62,823 nucleotides of DNA from NCBI GenBank assembly GCA_029560805.1, contig JAKQKE010000098.1, positions 1 to 62,823 of the forward strand, read 5' to 3'. Position 1 is the stretch's first letter; each line of letters begins with the position of its first letter. Shown in pieces: positions 25,939 through 33,119 of this stretch. A program made the translations under genes and the position numbers. Origin of the DNA: Spirochaetota bacterium. GTDB taxonomy: Bacteria > Spirochaetota > Spirochaetia > Treponematales > UBA12059. The notes under the pieces are model-generated. The model did no database searches. It saw only the letters and a list, made by a program, of their open reading frames with translations, and had not been told where the DNA came from.

Positions 25939-26304
25939 CGAACCGGACGGGCCTTCCTGCCGCAGCCCGGCGCGTCCGTCATACTGGGCGGCGGCTACGG
26001 CTTCTCGCAGCTCGCCGACGCGGCTTGGCTCCGCGGCCCGCGCCTCCGGTACTGGGGCGACCTCGACACCCACGGCTTCGCCATCCTGGATCAGTTCAGG
26101 AGCGCCTTCCCCGAGGCCGAGTCCTTCCTGATGGACCGCATAACGTTGCTCGAGCACCGGGAGCCATGGACGACGGAACCTACTCCGACGCGGGCCGAGC
26201 TGAGCCGCCTCTCTCCCGAAGAGGCCGGCCTCTACGACGACCTCCGCTACGACAGCCTGTCGGCGTCGCTACGTCTCGAGCAGGAACGGCTACGCTTCTC
26301 CTGA
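25939..26304 (+). pseudogene. 3' remnant of a Wadjet jetD gene
   Basis: The frame ending at 26304 encodes about 120 residues that match the C-terminal end of JetD (DUF2220, the TOPRIM-like nuclease subunit of the Wadjet plasmid-defence system). It reads GGGYGFSQLADAAWL, YWGDLDTHGFAILDQF, FLMDRITLLEHREPW and ends LRLEQERLRFS. The N-terminal two thirds of JetD and all of jetA, jetB and jetC are missing, and there is no start codon or ribosome site. It abuts csoR directly. This is a deletion remnant, not a working gene. The ten-base GCGCTCGACG occurs at both edges (25931-25940 and 26314-26323), which may mark the event or be chance. Confidence 0.75.
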
Positions 26305-26322
26305 GTCGAGGCCGCGCTCGAC
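26305..26322. terminator. short hairpin between the jetD remnant and the biotin operon
   Basis: GTCGAG (26305-26310) and CTCGAC (26317-26322) form a 6-bp stem with a 6-base loop. It lies between convergent reading frames and is not followed by a T run, so the assignment is weak. Confidence 0.3.
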
Positions 26323-26349
26323 GGCGCCGCGCGCTGAGCTCGGGTCCCG

Positions 26350-27123
26350 CTACTCGCCGAACCTCGGGTCGCGCAGCGACAGCGCTTCCGAGCTCCTCCT
26401 GGCCTTCTCGAGCGACCGTGAGACGAGCGGTACCGACAGTGCGACGACGTGTCTGACCGGCCTGCGCGACGGGTCGGAGCCGCGCAGCCTAGCCGCCTCG
26501 TCGGCGGCGCGGGCTTCCTCGGCCGTCCAGGGCAGGAAGGCCATCGTCAGCGACGCGCTCCTGGCGACGCGGCCGCCGAGCCGATTCCCGAGCGGCCGCA
26601 GTATCGTTATCAGCGCGTCGCGTAGCTCCACGGGACTCATGCCACCGGACAGCCAGGCCGCGGACGCCAATACAAGGGCCAGACGCACGCTCCGCGACAG
26701 CGCCGGAACCCAGGCGGCCAGTACCGCGCCGAACCCAGCTTCGCCGAGGCCGCCGACCGTAGCGATGGGGAACCCGACGGCGGCGGGAAGGAGGGCCGCC
26801 ACGAGCGCGAAGCGCGACCGTAGGATCCAGCGCGGCCAGTCCTTGCCCTCGACCAGGCCGAGAAGCGCCACGACGACGGCCAGCAGGGCCAGCCAGGTGG
26901 GCGGCGAAGCGAGTATGGCCAGCTGCAGGGCCAAGTATAGAACGAAGCGCCACACACCGCGTACCGCTAGCGTGGCGCGCGTAGTCCGCGTGGCGCGCGT
27001 AGTCCGCGTGACGCGCGTAGTCCGCGTGACGCGCGTAGTCCGCGCGATCATCCCGCCGACCCTTCCGCCGGGACGTCGGCCCGCCAGGCGGACGACGCCG
27101 ACGCGCCATGGCTCGGCCTTCAC
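26350..27123 (-). CDS. bioN: energy-coupling factor transporter transmembrane protein BioN
   Basis: The 257-residue T-component has about five hydrophobic segments. The coupling region near the C-terminus reads RSASLTMAFLPWTAEEARAADEAARLRG. It links the ATPase BioM to the biotin-binding subunit BioY. The start is GTG at 27123, which overlaps the bioM stop as GTGA. The first 55 residues are unusual: a basic run of Arg-Thr-Thr-Arg-Val-Thr hexapeptides produced by an 18-bp tandem repeat precedes the first helix. ATG 27051 is an alternative start but still lies before the repeat. Confidence 0.82.
   Translation of the reverse strand: MKAEPWRVGVVRLAGRRPGGRVGGMIARTTRVTRTTRVTRTTRATRTTRATLAVRGVWRFVLYLALQLAILASPPTWLALLAVVVALLGLVEGKDWPRWILRSRFALVAALLPAAVGFPIATVGGLGEAGFGAVLAAWVPALSRSVRLALVLASAAWLSGGMSPVELRDALITILRPLGNRLGGRVARSASLTMAFLPWTAEEARAADEAARLRGSDPSRRPVRHVVALSVPLVSRSLEKARRSSEALSLRDPRFGE
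26972..27043 (-). repeat. 18-bp tandem repeat in the 5' end of bioN
   Basis: Four copies of an 18-bp unit (plus-strand form GTGACGCGCGTAGTCCGC, with GTGGCG in the first two) run head to tail. In the bioN frame each copy gives the hexapeptide RTTRVT or RTTRAT. The repeat is in frame and lies just before the first membrane helix. Confidence 0.9.
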
Positions 27124-27875
27124 GCGCCCTCCGTCAGCCAGCTCATCTCCGCCAGCCGCTCGTACCCGCCGGCCGGGCGTCTGAGGCCGAGCGAGGGGAG
27201 CTCTTCCCAGAGCGCGGCAGGGGCGTCGTCGCGAACGATACGGCCGGCGTCCATGACGACCAGGCGGTCAGCGTGCGCCAGGCACTTCTCCAGGTCGTGA
27301 GTCACGACCAGCACCCCGACACCTGAGGCGCGTAGGCGCAATACCACCGCGAGAAGGTCGGAGGCGCCGGCCCAATCGAGCCCGTTGAACGGCTCGTCGA
27401 GAACTATCAGCTCGGGTTCGGATACCAGGGCCGAGGCGACCGCCAGCCGTCGCTTCTCCCCGCCCGACAGGCCGGCGCACAGGCGCGGGCCATAGCCGGC
27501 CAGGCCCGCGGCCTCGAGCGCCGCCTCGACGCGCGGGGCGTACGACTCGGGCCGCTCTCCGGCCGCTCTCGGGCCGAACTCGACATCCTCGCGGACGGTC
27601 ACGCCGAGGATCTGGTGCTCGGGCTCCTGGAACACGAGGGCAATGCGGCGCCTGGCCTCGGCAAGGCGGCTATGTAGGGGCCGGCCGTCGACGAGGACCT
27701 CGCCCGAGTCAGCTTCCTCGAGGCCGAGCGCATGGCGGATCAGCAGCGACTTGCCCGAGCCGTTCTGCCCCGAAAGCGCGACGAAGGACGGCGTCTCGAT
27801 CGATAGGCTCGCCCCGTCGAGACCCCGCGTCCCGTCCGCGAAGGTCTTGACCAGGTTCCTAAGCTCGAGCTTCAT
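27120..27875 (-). CDS. bioM: biotin ECF transporter ATP-binding protein BioM
   Basis: The 251-residue ECF-type ATPase has Walker A GQNGSGKS, a Q-loop VFQEPEHQILGVTVREDVEFGP typical of ECF A-components, the signature LSGGEKRRLAVASAL and Walker B LIVLDEPFNGLD. It energises biotin uptake with BioN and BioY. The start MKLELRNLVK at 27875 lies inside the last codons of bioY (17-base overlap). A single ATPase gene suggests a homodimer. Confidence 0.9.
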   Translation of the reverse strand: MKLELRNLVKTFADGTRGLDGASLSIETPSFVALSGQNGSGKSLLIRHALGLEEADSGEVLVDGRPLHSRLAEARRRIALVFQEPEHQILGVTVREDVEFGPRAAGERPESYAPRVEAALEAAGLAGYGPRLCAGLSGGEKRRLAVASALVSEPELIVLDEPFNGLDWAGASDLLAVVLRLRASGVGVLVVTHDLEKCLAHADRLVVMDAGRIVRDDAPAALWEELPSLGLRRPAGGYERLAEMSWLTEGA

Positions 27876-28485
27876 CGTTCGGCCCTCCCGGGCCGGGTAC
27901 CACCTCGCCTCGGCCACGCGCCCGGTCCCGTGCCGGCAAGTACTCCGCCAGGAGCGGCCGCATAGCCCGCACGAGTCCGGCGGCGGCGAGCGCCTTAGCC
28001 ATATCGCCTACCAGGTACGGCGCCATCATCAGGAAGGCGGCTCCCATCGTCACGCTACGGTCGGGACCGGCGTCGAGCACGGCCCTGAATCGGGGGAGGC
28101 CGACGATATACAACGCCGCCACACCTGCCAGGGCACCGGCCACGGCCCGTCCGAAACCCCAGCGACGCCGGTCCGACACGGCTCCGGCTACCACGGCGGC
28201 CGCGACGTAGCCTACGAGGAAGCCGCCGGTCGGACCTGCCAGCTGACCGAGGCCGCCGGCTCCATTGGCGAACACCGGCAACCCGACCGCGCCGAGCCCC
28301 AGGTAGAGGCCGGTAGTGGCTAACGCCCAGCGCGGCCCCAGTAGCAGCCCGGACAGTAGCGAGAAGAACACCGCCAGCGTGATCGGTGGCAACGGCGGCG
28401 GCAAGGGCAGCGAGAAGACCGCGCCCATCGCTATCATCGCGGCGAACAGCGACGACAGCACCAGCTTGAATCCGTTCTGTTTCAT
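27859..28485 (-). CDS. bioY: biotin transporter substrate-binding subunit BioY
   Basis: The 208-residue membrane protein has six helices. GLPVFANGAGGLGQLAGPTGGFLVGYVAAA is the signature of BioY S-components. It binds biotin in the membrane. Its start overlaps the birA stop (ATGA at 28482-28485). The C-terminal 30 residues are charged and overlap the bioM start. No biotin synthesis genes are present here, so the cell may depend on uptake. Confidence 0.93.
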   Translation of the reverse strand: MKQNGFKLVLSSLFAAMIAMGAVFSLPLPPPLPPITLAVFFSLLSGLLLGPRWALATTGLYLGLGAVGLPVFANGAGGLGQLAGPTGGFLVGYVAAAVVAGAVSDRRRWGFGRAVAGALAGVAALYIVGLPRFRAVLDAGPDRSVTMGAAFLMMAPYLVGDMAKALAAAGLVRAMRPLLAEYLPARDRARGRGEVVPGPGGPNDEARA

Positions 28486-29411
28486 TGATATTCCCCTTCA
28501 ATGCTATGCGAGCGGTACTCGCCGATCGACAGGCGCGTCCCGTCGGCGCCGGTCAGGTCGCCGCGCGTATCGAAGCCGACCGGTTCGAAGGCGCGGCGCT
28601 CGCCATTCCATAGCTCGACGGACATATGGCTACCAGCCGGCGGAGCCAGGCTATCCCAACGGCCGAGTTCAAGGCTCGGCGCGGCGCACCATGCGACCAG
28701 CTCGCGCACGAGCGCGGCCGCCACCGACGTCCGCCGCGCGGTGGACCCTTCGGCAAGGAGGCCGGGCGCGACGCTCAGGCCGACGCCGACCACGTAGTAG
28801 TCGGCCGAGGCTATGTCGCCGTAGGCTTCGACGAGTATGCCGCCGACCTTCTCGCCGCCGCGCCTGAGCTCGCTCGGCCACGAGTACGACAGGCCCGGAG
28901 CCCCGGCGGCCTCGAGGGCATGTAGCGTAGCGGCGGCCGCCTCGAGGAACAGGGCCCCGGCGTGGGATGGCGGTAGGCTCGAGCGCAGCGCCGTCGACAG
29001 GTAGAGGCCGCCGGCCGGACTATCCCAGGCGCCGCCGGCACGGCCGCGCCCCGAGCGCTGGCCGAGCGCCAGGACCGTCGCCCCGGACGGAGCCCCGGCC
29101 TCGGCCAGCGCCCGCGCCTCGTCCATCGTCGACTCGACCGTATCGAACAGCACGACCGGCCCCGGCGCCTCGAGCTCCCAACCGGCCAGACCGTCGTCCC
29201 TGACCAGCTCGTAGCCCCTACGAGAAGCTTCGATGCCGTAGCCCCAAGCCCGGAGCGAGGCGACGCGCTTCCACAGCGCCACCCGGCTAACGCCCAGCTC
29301 CGCCGCTAGGGACTCTCCCGACAGTGGCTCTCCGGCGGCGCGCAGCCGCTCGACGATGTAGCGGTCGCGCTCAGCCGGGGACAGAGTCGCCTCAGGCGAC
29401 GAGCCGATCAT
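28482..29411 (-). CDS. birA: bifunctional biotin-protein ligase / biotin operon repressor BirA
   Basis: The 309-residue protein has an N-terminal winged helix (LSGESLAAELGVSRVALWKRVASLR). The ligase domain carries SGRGRAGGAWDSPAGGLYLS and KVGGILVE. It makes biotinyl-AMP, transfers biotin to carboxylases, and represses when biotin is plentiful. The usual GRGRRGR loop is changed to GRGRAGG, though the Arg next to the adenylate is kept. ATG 29411 (MIGSSPEA) is chosen because GAGG lies eight bases before it. ATG 29432 would put the operator inside the gene. It is first in an operon with bioY, bioM and bioN. Confidence 0.9.
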   Translation of the reverse strand: MIGSSPEATLSPAERDRYIVERLRAAGEPLSGESLAAELGVSRVALWKRVASLRAWGYGIEASRRGYELVRDDGLAGWELEAPGPVVLFDTVESTMDEARALAEAGAPSGATVLALGQRSGRGRAGGAWDSPAGGLYLSTALRSSLPPSHAGALFLEAAAATLHALEAAGAPGLSYSWPSELRRGGEKVGGILVEAYGDIASADYYVVGVGLSVAPGLLAEGSTARRTSVAAALVRELVAWCAAPSLELGRWDSLAPPAGSHMSVELWNGERRAFEPVGFDTRGDLTGADGTRLSIGEYRSHSIEGEYQ

Positions 29412-29412
29412 C

Positions 29413-29446
29413 TCGTAAACCTCACATGGCATTCAATGGTTAACAC
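29413..29446 (-). promoter_or_regulatory. BirA operator
   Basis: On the plus strand, TCGTAAACC (29413-29421) and GGTTAACAC (29438-29446) are separated by 16 bases. This matches the established BirA consensus TTGTAAACC, spacer of about 14-16, GGTTTACAA at 8 of 9 and 7 of 9 positions. It lies directly before the birA start, in the only A/T-rich patch of this gap, so biotin should repress birA-bioYMN. Confidence 0.75.
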
Positions 29447-29536
29447 AAACCGCACTGTCGCACGGCTAGCCGCGTGGCGTCAAGGCTCGTCAAGCGGGAG
29501 ACCTATCCCCAGGTTGCGGAACCAGCGCGATCGAAC

Positions 29537-29565
29537 TTGACCACGTGGTCAATATGCGCTATCGT
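29537..29565 (+). promoter_or_regulatory. promoter of the TetR-ABC exporter operon
   Basis: TTGACC (29537-29542) and TATCGT (29560-29565) are spaced by 17 bases. The -35 box is the left arm of the first operator, so repressor and polymerase compete. Confidence 0.6.
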
Positions 29566-29586
29566 CATATTTGACCGGGCGGTCAA
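29537..29586 (+). promoter_or_regulatory. paired TetR-type operators
   Basis: Two dyads with identical arms occur: TTGACCACGTGGTCAA (29537-29552) and TTGACCGGGCGGTCAA (29571-29586). Each has TTGACC and GGTCAA around four bases, and their starts are 34 bp apart. The first covers the -35 box and the second the region just after the transcription start. The second contains an in-frame TTG that is not the start of the regulator. Confidence 0.82.
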
Positions 29587-29597
29587 GAGGAGCGAGG

Positions 29598-30236
29598 ATG
29601 ACGAACGGCGACGATCTAGCGAGCGCTTCGTTCAGGCAACTGTCGGAAGAGCGCCAGAATTCGATCCTAAGCTCGGCGCGAACGGAGTTCGCGACCAAGG
29701 GCTTCGCACGCGCGTCGACCAACGCCATCGTACAAGCGTGCGGCATCGCCAAAGGCTCGCTCTTCAACTATTTCGACGGCAAGGACGGGCTGTTCCTATA
29801 CCTGCACTGGTTGTCGGGCAAGCGGCAACTGACGGCCCTGCGTTCTCGTAGCGCAACCCACGGCACGACGCAGAGCGCGATGGACGGCCTCGTGCGAGCC
29901 GTCGAGCTGGCGTTCGACCTGTTCGCCGACGCGCCGGACGAGTGGTCCTTCGCGATGACGATGGCGGGCGCGGACGCGGCGCACCTGGTGCCGCGCTACG
30001 TAGCGCTGTTCGACGCGGCAGAGAGCGCCACGTTGTTCAGGGCCGTCGTAACGCCGCCGGGCACCGACGCCGCGGTCGCGCAGGCGCTGCAGTGGATGCT
30101 GACCGGCATTAAGATGGAGATCCAGGCCGGACTACGACCCGCCTCCGATACCGAATCGCGGGCCGAGACGCTCCGCGGACTCAGGTCGTCCATACTTGGA
30201 CGGCTGGAACAAATCCGCGGCGTCATCAAGGAGTAG
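29598..30236 (+). CDS. TetR/AcrR family regulator of an ABC exporter
   Basis: The 212-residue protein has the TetR helix-turn-helix (GFARASTNAIVQACGIAKGSLFNYFDGKDGLF at about residues 30-62) and a helical effector domain. The GIAKGSLFNYF recognition helix is classical. ATG 29598 has a GAGGAGCGAGG ribosome site. It precedes an ATPase and two permeases in the same transcript, so the exporter substrate is probably also its inducer. Two operators lie on its promoter. Confidence 0.9.
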   Translation: MTNGDDLASASFRQLSEERQNSILSSARTEFATKGFARASTNAIVQACGIAKGSLFNYFDGKDGLFLYLHWLSGKRQLTALRSRSATHGTTQSAMDGLVRAVELAFDLFADAPDEWSFAMTMAGADAAHLVPRYVALFDAAESATLFRAVVTPPGTDAAVAQALQWMLTGIKMEIQAGLRPASDTESRAETLRGLRSSILGRLEQIRGVIKE

Positions 30237-30239
30237 CGC

Positions 30240-31097
30240 ATGATAGAAGTGGAGCGCCTGTGCCATGATTACGAAGGCAAGGGCGTACTGGCGGTCGACG
30301 ACGTGAGCTTCCGCGCGGAGCCCGGTACCATCTACGGCTTCCTGGGACCGTCGGGCGCCGGCAAGAGCACCGTGCAGAACATCCTGACGGGCCTCCTGCC
30401 GCTGCAGCGCGGCTCCGCGGCCCTGCTCGGCCAAGCGGTGACATCGCTACGGCCGTCGTTCTTCAACCGGGTGGGCTACTCGTTCGAGCTACCCAACCTG
30501 TTCGGCGCGCTAACCGGTTACGAGAATCTGGCGTATTTCGCCGGCCTGTTCGCGGTACCGACCGAGGATCCGATGCGCCTGCTCGAGCGGGTGGGTCTCG
30601 CGGCGGCGGCCGGGAAGCGCGTCAGCACGTATTCCAAGGGCATGAAACAGCGGCTCCTATTCCTCCGAGCCATCCTGAACCGACCGGAGGTGCTTTTCTT
30701 GGACGAGCCCGAGTCCGGGCTGGACCCGACCACATCGCTCGTCATCAAGGACATGATACGGGAGCAGCGCGACCGTGGCGCCACGATACTCTTGACGACG
30801 CACAACATGTACGCCGCCGACGAGCTATGCGACAGGGTCGCGTTCATGGACAAGGGCAGGATCCTCGCCGAAGGTCGCCCGCGCGAGCTGAAGCTGCGCT
30901 ACGGCGAGCGAGTGGCCGCGGTGGAGTACCGGGACGGGAACGAATTACGATCCGAGCGGATAGCGCTCGACGGCGAGGCCGGCCGAGCCAGGCTGGCCGA
31001 GCTGGCGTCCTCAGGCCGGATCGAGACGATGCACTCGATGGAAGCGAGCCTGGAAGCCATCTTCATCCGGCTGACGGGCAGGAAGCTGTCCGCATGA
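30240..31097 (+). CDS. ABC-2 type exporter ATP-binding protein
   Basis: The 285-residue ATPase has Walker A GPSGAGKST, Walker B VLFLDEPESGLDP and the signature region TYSKGMKQRLLFLRAI. A C-terminal extension of about 70 residues is typical of drug and antibiotic ABC-2 exporters. AAGGAG at the end of the regulator gene is its ribosome site. Its stop overlaps the first permease (ATGA). The substrate is unknown. Confidence 0.9.
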   Translation: MIEVERLCHDYEGKGVLAVDDVSFRAEPGTIYGFLGPSGAGKSTVQNILTGLLPLQRGSAALLGQAVTSLRPSFFNRVGYSFELPNLFGALTGYENLAYFAGLFAVPTEDPMRLLERVGLAAAAGKRVSTYSKGMKQRLLFLRAILNRPEVLFLDEPESGLDPTTSLVIKDMIREQRDRGATILLTTHNMYAADELCDRVAFMDKGRILAEGRPRELKLRYGERVAAVEYRDGNELRSERIALDGEAGRARLAELASSGRIETMHSMEASLEAIFIRLTGRKLSA

Positions 31098-31960
31098 AGG
31101 CCTTCATCACGCTACTCAGGCAGGAGCTCGTCGTCATGGCGCGGAACGGGGTGTCGCTCGTGCTGGCCATCGTGCTGGCGGCCTCGGCCGGGAGCGTCCA
31201 CGCTGTACGAGCGGTCGACGACGCGAACCAACGCGCCGTCGCTCGGGTCGGCCAGCAGGTCGGCCAGCAGGTCGGCTCGGCGGCGGGAATAGCCGGTTCC
31301 GAGTCGTTCGAGGCCGGCGGATGGACGGTGACCGTCGTCGAGCGCGGCCCCGAGTCGAACGCGGCGGAGCCAGACCAATCTCTGGCGGACAGCCTCGTGT
31401 TGGCGCTCTTGGTGTTCGAGGTACTGGTACTCGGCTTCCTGTTCGTGGCCGTGGGCCTGTTCCAGGAGCTGGGCGAAGGCAGCCTACGCGCGTATCGGCT
31501 GAGCCCTGGCGGTCAGCTACGATGGATGGCGGCGCGGTACGCGCTGTGGGTCGGAGCCAGCCTCGCCTACGCTACGGCCTTCCTGGCGAGTTCGTTCGTC
31601 TGGCCCGGCTGGCAGAGCCTGGCCGGGTTGTTGGCGGTGACGGCGCTCGGATCGCTCGTGATGACGGCGCTGGGCCTGACGATCGCCGTATTCTCCGGCG
31701 GTATGTCGGGATGGTTCATTCCGGCGGTCGGGATCCTGATGGTGAACATGGCGCCGATGGGCCTGGCCGACGGCTACCCCGTAGCGTACTGGCTAACGCC
31801 GGGCGGAGCGGCTCTCGCGGGGTATAGAAGCCTGTTCGGCATGGGGCGGCCGGGCATGACGGGCGCCTCCATCCTATGGCTCGGCACCGCCGCAGTCGTC
31901 GTGCTGCCCCTGTCCTGGTGGGCGGTGCGTACGCGCGTGTTCAAGGAGGGCCGACGATGA
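31094..31960 (+). CDS. ABC-2 type exporter permease, first subunit
   Basis: The 288-residue membrane protein has one N-terminal helix, an external domain of about 75 residues and then five more helices ending at WWAVRTRVF. This is the ABC2_membrane plan. A short GQQ-VGQQ-VG direct repeat (about 31250-31275) lies at the base of the external domain. It is coupled to the ATPase before it and the second permease after it. Confidence 0.85.
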   Translation: MKAFITLLRQELVVMARNGVSLVLAIVLAASAGSVHAVRAVDDANQRAVARVGQQVGQQVGSAAGIAGSESFEAGGWTVTVVERGPESNAAEPDQSLADSLVLALLVFEVLVLGFLFVAVGLFQELGEGSLRAYRLSPGGQLRWMAARYALWVGASLAYATAFLASSFVWPGWQSLAGLLAVTALGSLVMTALGLTIAVFSGGMSGWFIPAVGILMVNMAPMGLADGYPVAYWLTPGGAALAGYRSLFGMGRPGMTGASILWLGTAAVVVLPLSWWAVRTRVFKEGRR

Positions 31961-32940
31961 GGACGAATCGATCCGCATGGCCCGGCGCGCGCAAGCCCGG
32001 CCCGCTACGGGCCGCGGTCTCCATAGCGGCGTACGACGCCAGGCGCAGCGCCCGAGATATGATAGTGCTGTACATCATAGCCAGCCCGCTACTCCTGGCG
32101 CTCATAGCCAGGTTCGTCCTGCCGCTGCTCGCGCCCCCTCCGATGACCGTGTATCTGGCGCCGGACGTGCCGGTTCAGGTGGCAGTCCTCCTCGGCGAAG
32201 CCGGCCACGGCATAGCCGCGTCGCCCGACACCGCGGACCTGCTCCTGGCGGCCGATCCTGGCACGCCGGCCGGGCTCCTGGCCACGGTCGCGGCGGGACG
32301 AGATGACGCCGCGGACCTGCTCCGCGCGGCACTCGCTGGTGAATTCAGGCATACGCGACCGGCCCTAGCCGACACGGTCGCGGCCTTCCTGATGCTGTCG
32401 GCGGCGTTCCTGGCGGCGCTCGGCTCGGGGCTGTCGATCGTCGAGGAGCGTAGCGCCGGCGTCGACCGCGCCTTGGCCGTGTCTCCAGTCGGTGTGGGTA
32501 CCTATTTCGCCGGCAAGCTGCTATTCATAGCTACGGTATCGATCGCGGTATCGCTCGGCGCCTCGCTCCTGTTGTACGGCCTGGATGCGCCCTTCGGCAA
32601 GCTGACGCTGGCCGCCTTGGCGGCGGCGCCGCTCGGGCTGGCCGCGGCGCTGGCCCTGGGCCTGATGGCCGGCTCGATGATCGCGGCCATGGGCGCCATC
32701 AAGCTGATCATGCCGTTATTCCTGACAGTGCCGCTGGTCTACGTCATCGTGCCGCCAGGCGCGCGCGCGTGGTTCCTCGCGTTCCCAAACGTCTGGATGC
32801 TCGAACTGTACCGGGCGACGTTCGCCGGCGCCAAACATTCTGGATACCTGGTTCCGCTCGCGGCGACCGCCGTCCTGGGTGGCGCCCTGTTGATCCCGCT
32901 TTCAGCGATCGCCCGTAAGAAGCTCGGCTTGAAGCTATAA
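31957..32940 (+). CDS. ABC-2 type exporter permease, second subunit
   Basis: The 327-residue membrane protein has one N-terminal helix (MIVLYIIASPLLLALIARF), an external domain with acidic and Ala-rich segments, and five or six C-terminal helices. It shares the ABC-2 plan with the preceding subunit and likely forms a heterodimer with it. The start overlaps that gene's stop (ATGA). GLSIVEERSAGVDRALAVSPV is a typical coupling loop in this family. Confidence 0.85.
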   Translation: MRTNRSAWPGARKPGPLRAAVSIAAYDARRSARDMIVLYIIASPLLLALIARFVLPLLAPPPMTVYLAPDVPVQVAVLLGEAGHGIAASPDTADLLLAADPGTPAGLLATVAAGRDDAADLLRAALAGEFRHTRPALADTVAAFLMLSAAFLAALGSGLSIVEERSAGVDRALAVSPVGVGTYFAGKLLFIATVSIAVSLGASLLLYGLDAPFGKLTLAALAAAPLGLAAALALGLMAGSMIAAMGAIKLIMPLFLTVPLVYVIVPPGARAWFLAFPNVWMLELYRATFAGAKHSGYLVPLAATAVLGGALLIPLSAIARKKLGLKL

Positions 32941-32950
32941 GGAGGTCGAT

Positions 32951-33085
32951 ATGATTCTTGGTTTACCGTGGTGGTCCTGGGCGCTCATCCTCGTCGGGCT
33001 GGCCCTTTTCGTGCCGCTCAAGACGTACTTCGTCAAGAAGTTCCTGGCCAAGAAGCCGGAACCGCCGGAGGACGAGGAGAGCTGA
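32951..33085 (+). CDS. 44-residue single-helix membrane peptide, ABC operon tail
   Basis: A 44-codon frame begins at ATG 32951, eleven bases after the second permease. It has a near-perfect ribosome site, AAGGAGGTCGAT. The product starts MILGLPWWSWALILVG, continues as one membrane helix, then a basic stretch (KTYFVKKFLAKK) and an acidic tail PEPPEDEES. The layout predicts N-out/C-in insertion. No homologue is known to me. It may be an accessory or stabilising subunit of the exporter (inference). Confidence 0.75.
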   Translation: MILGLPWWSWALILVGLALFVPLKTYFVKKFLAKKPEPPEDEES

Positions 33086-33119
33086 TACTTCCAGGTCGCG
33101 CGGCGGATCGGGGATCCGG

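Noticed and set aside
25931-26323. Target-site duplication of an insertion sequence around the jetD remnant
   Set aside because: The ten-base repeat is suggestive, but no transposase or inverted ends are present, and such GC-rich words recur by chance.
29571-29597. TTG at 29571 as start of the second TetR gene
   Set aside because: It is the left arm of the second operator; ATG 29598 has a proper ribosome site.
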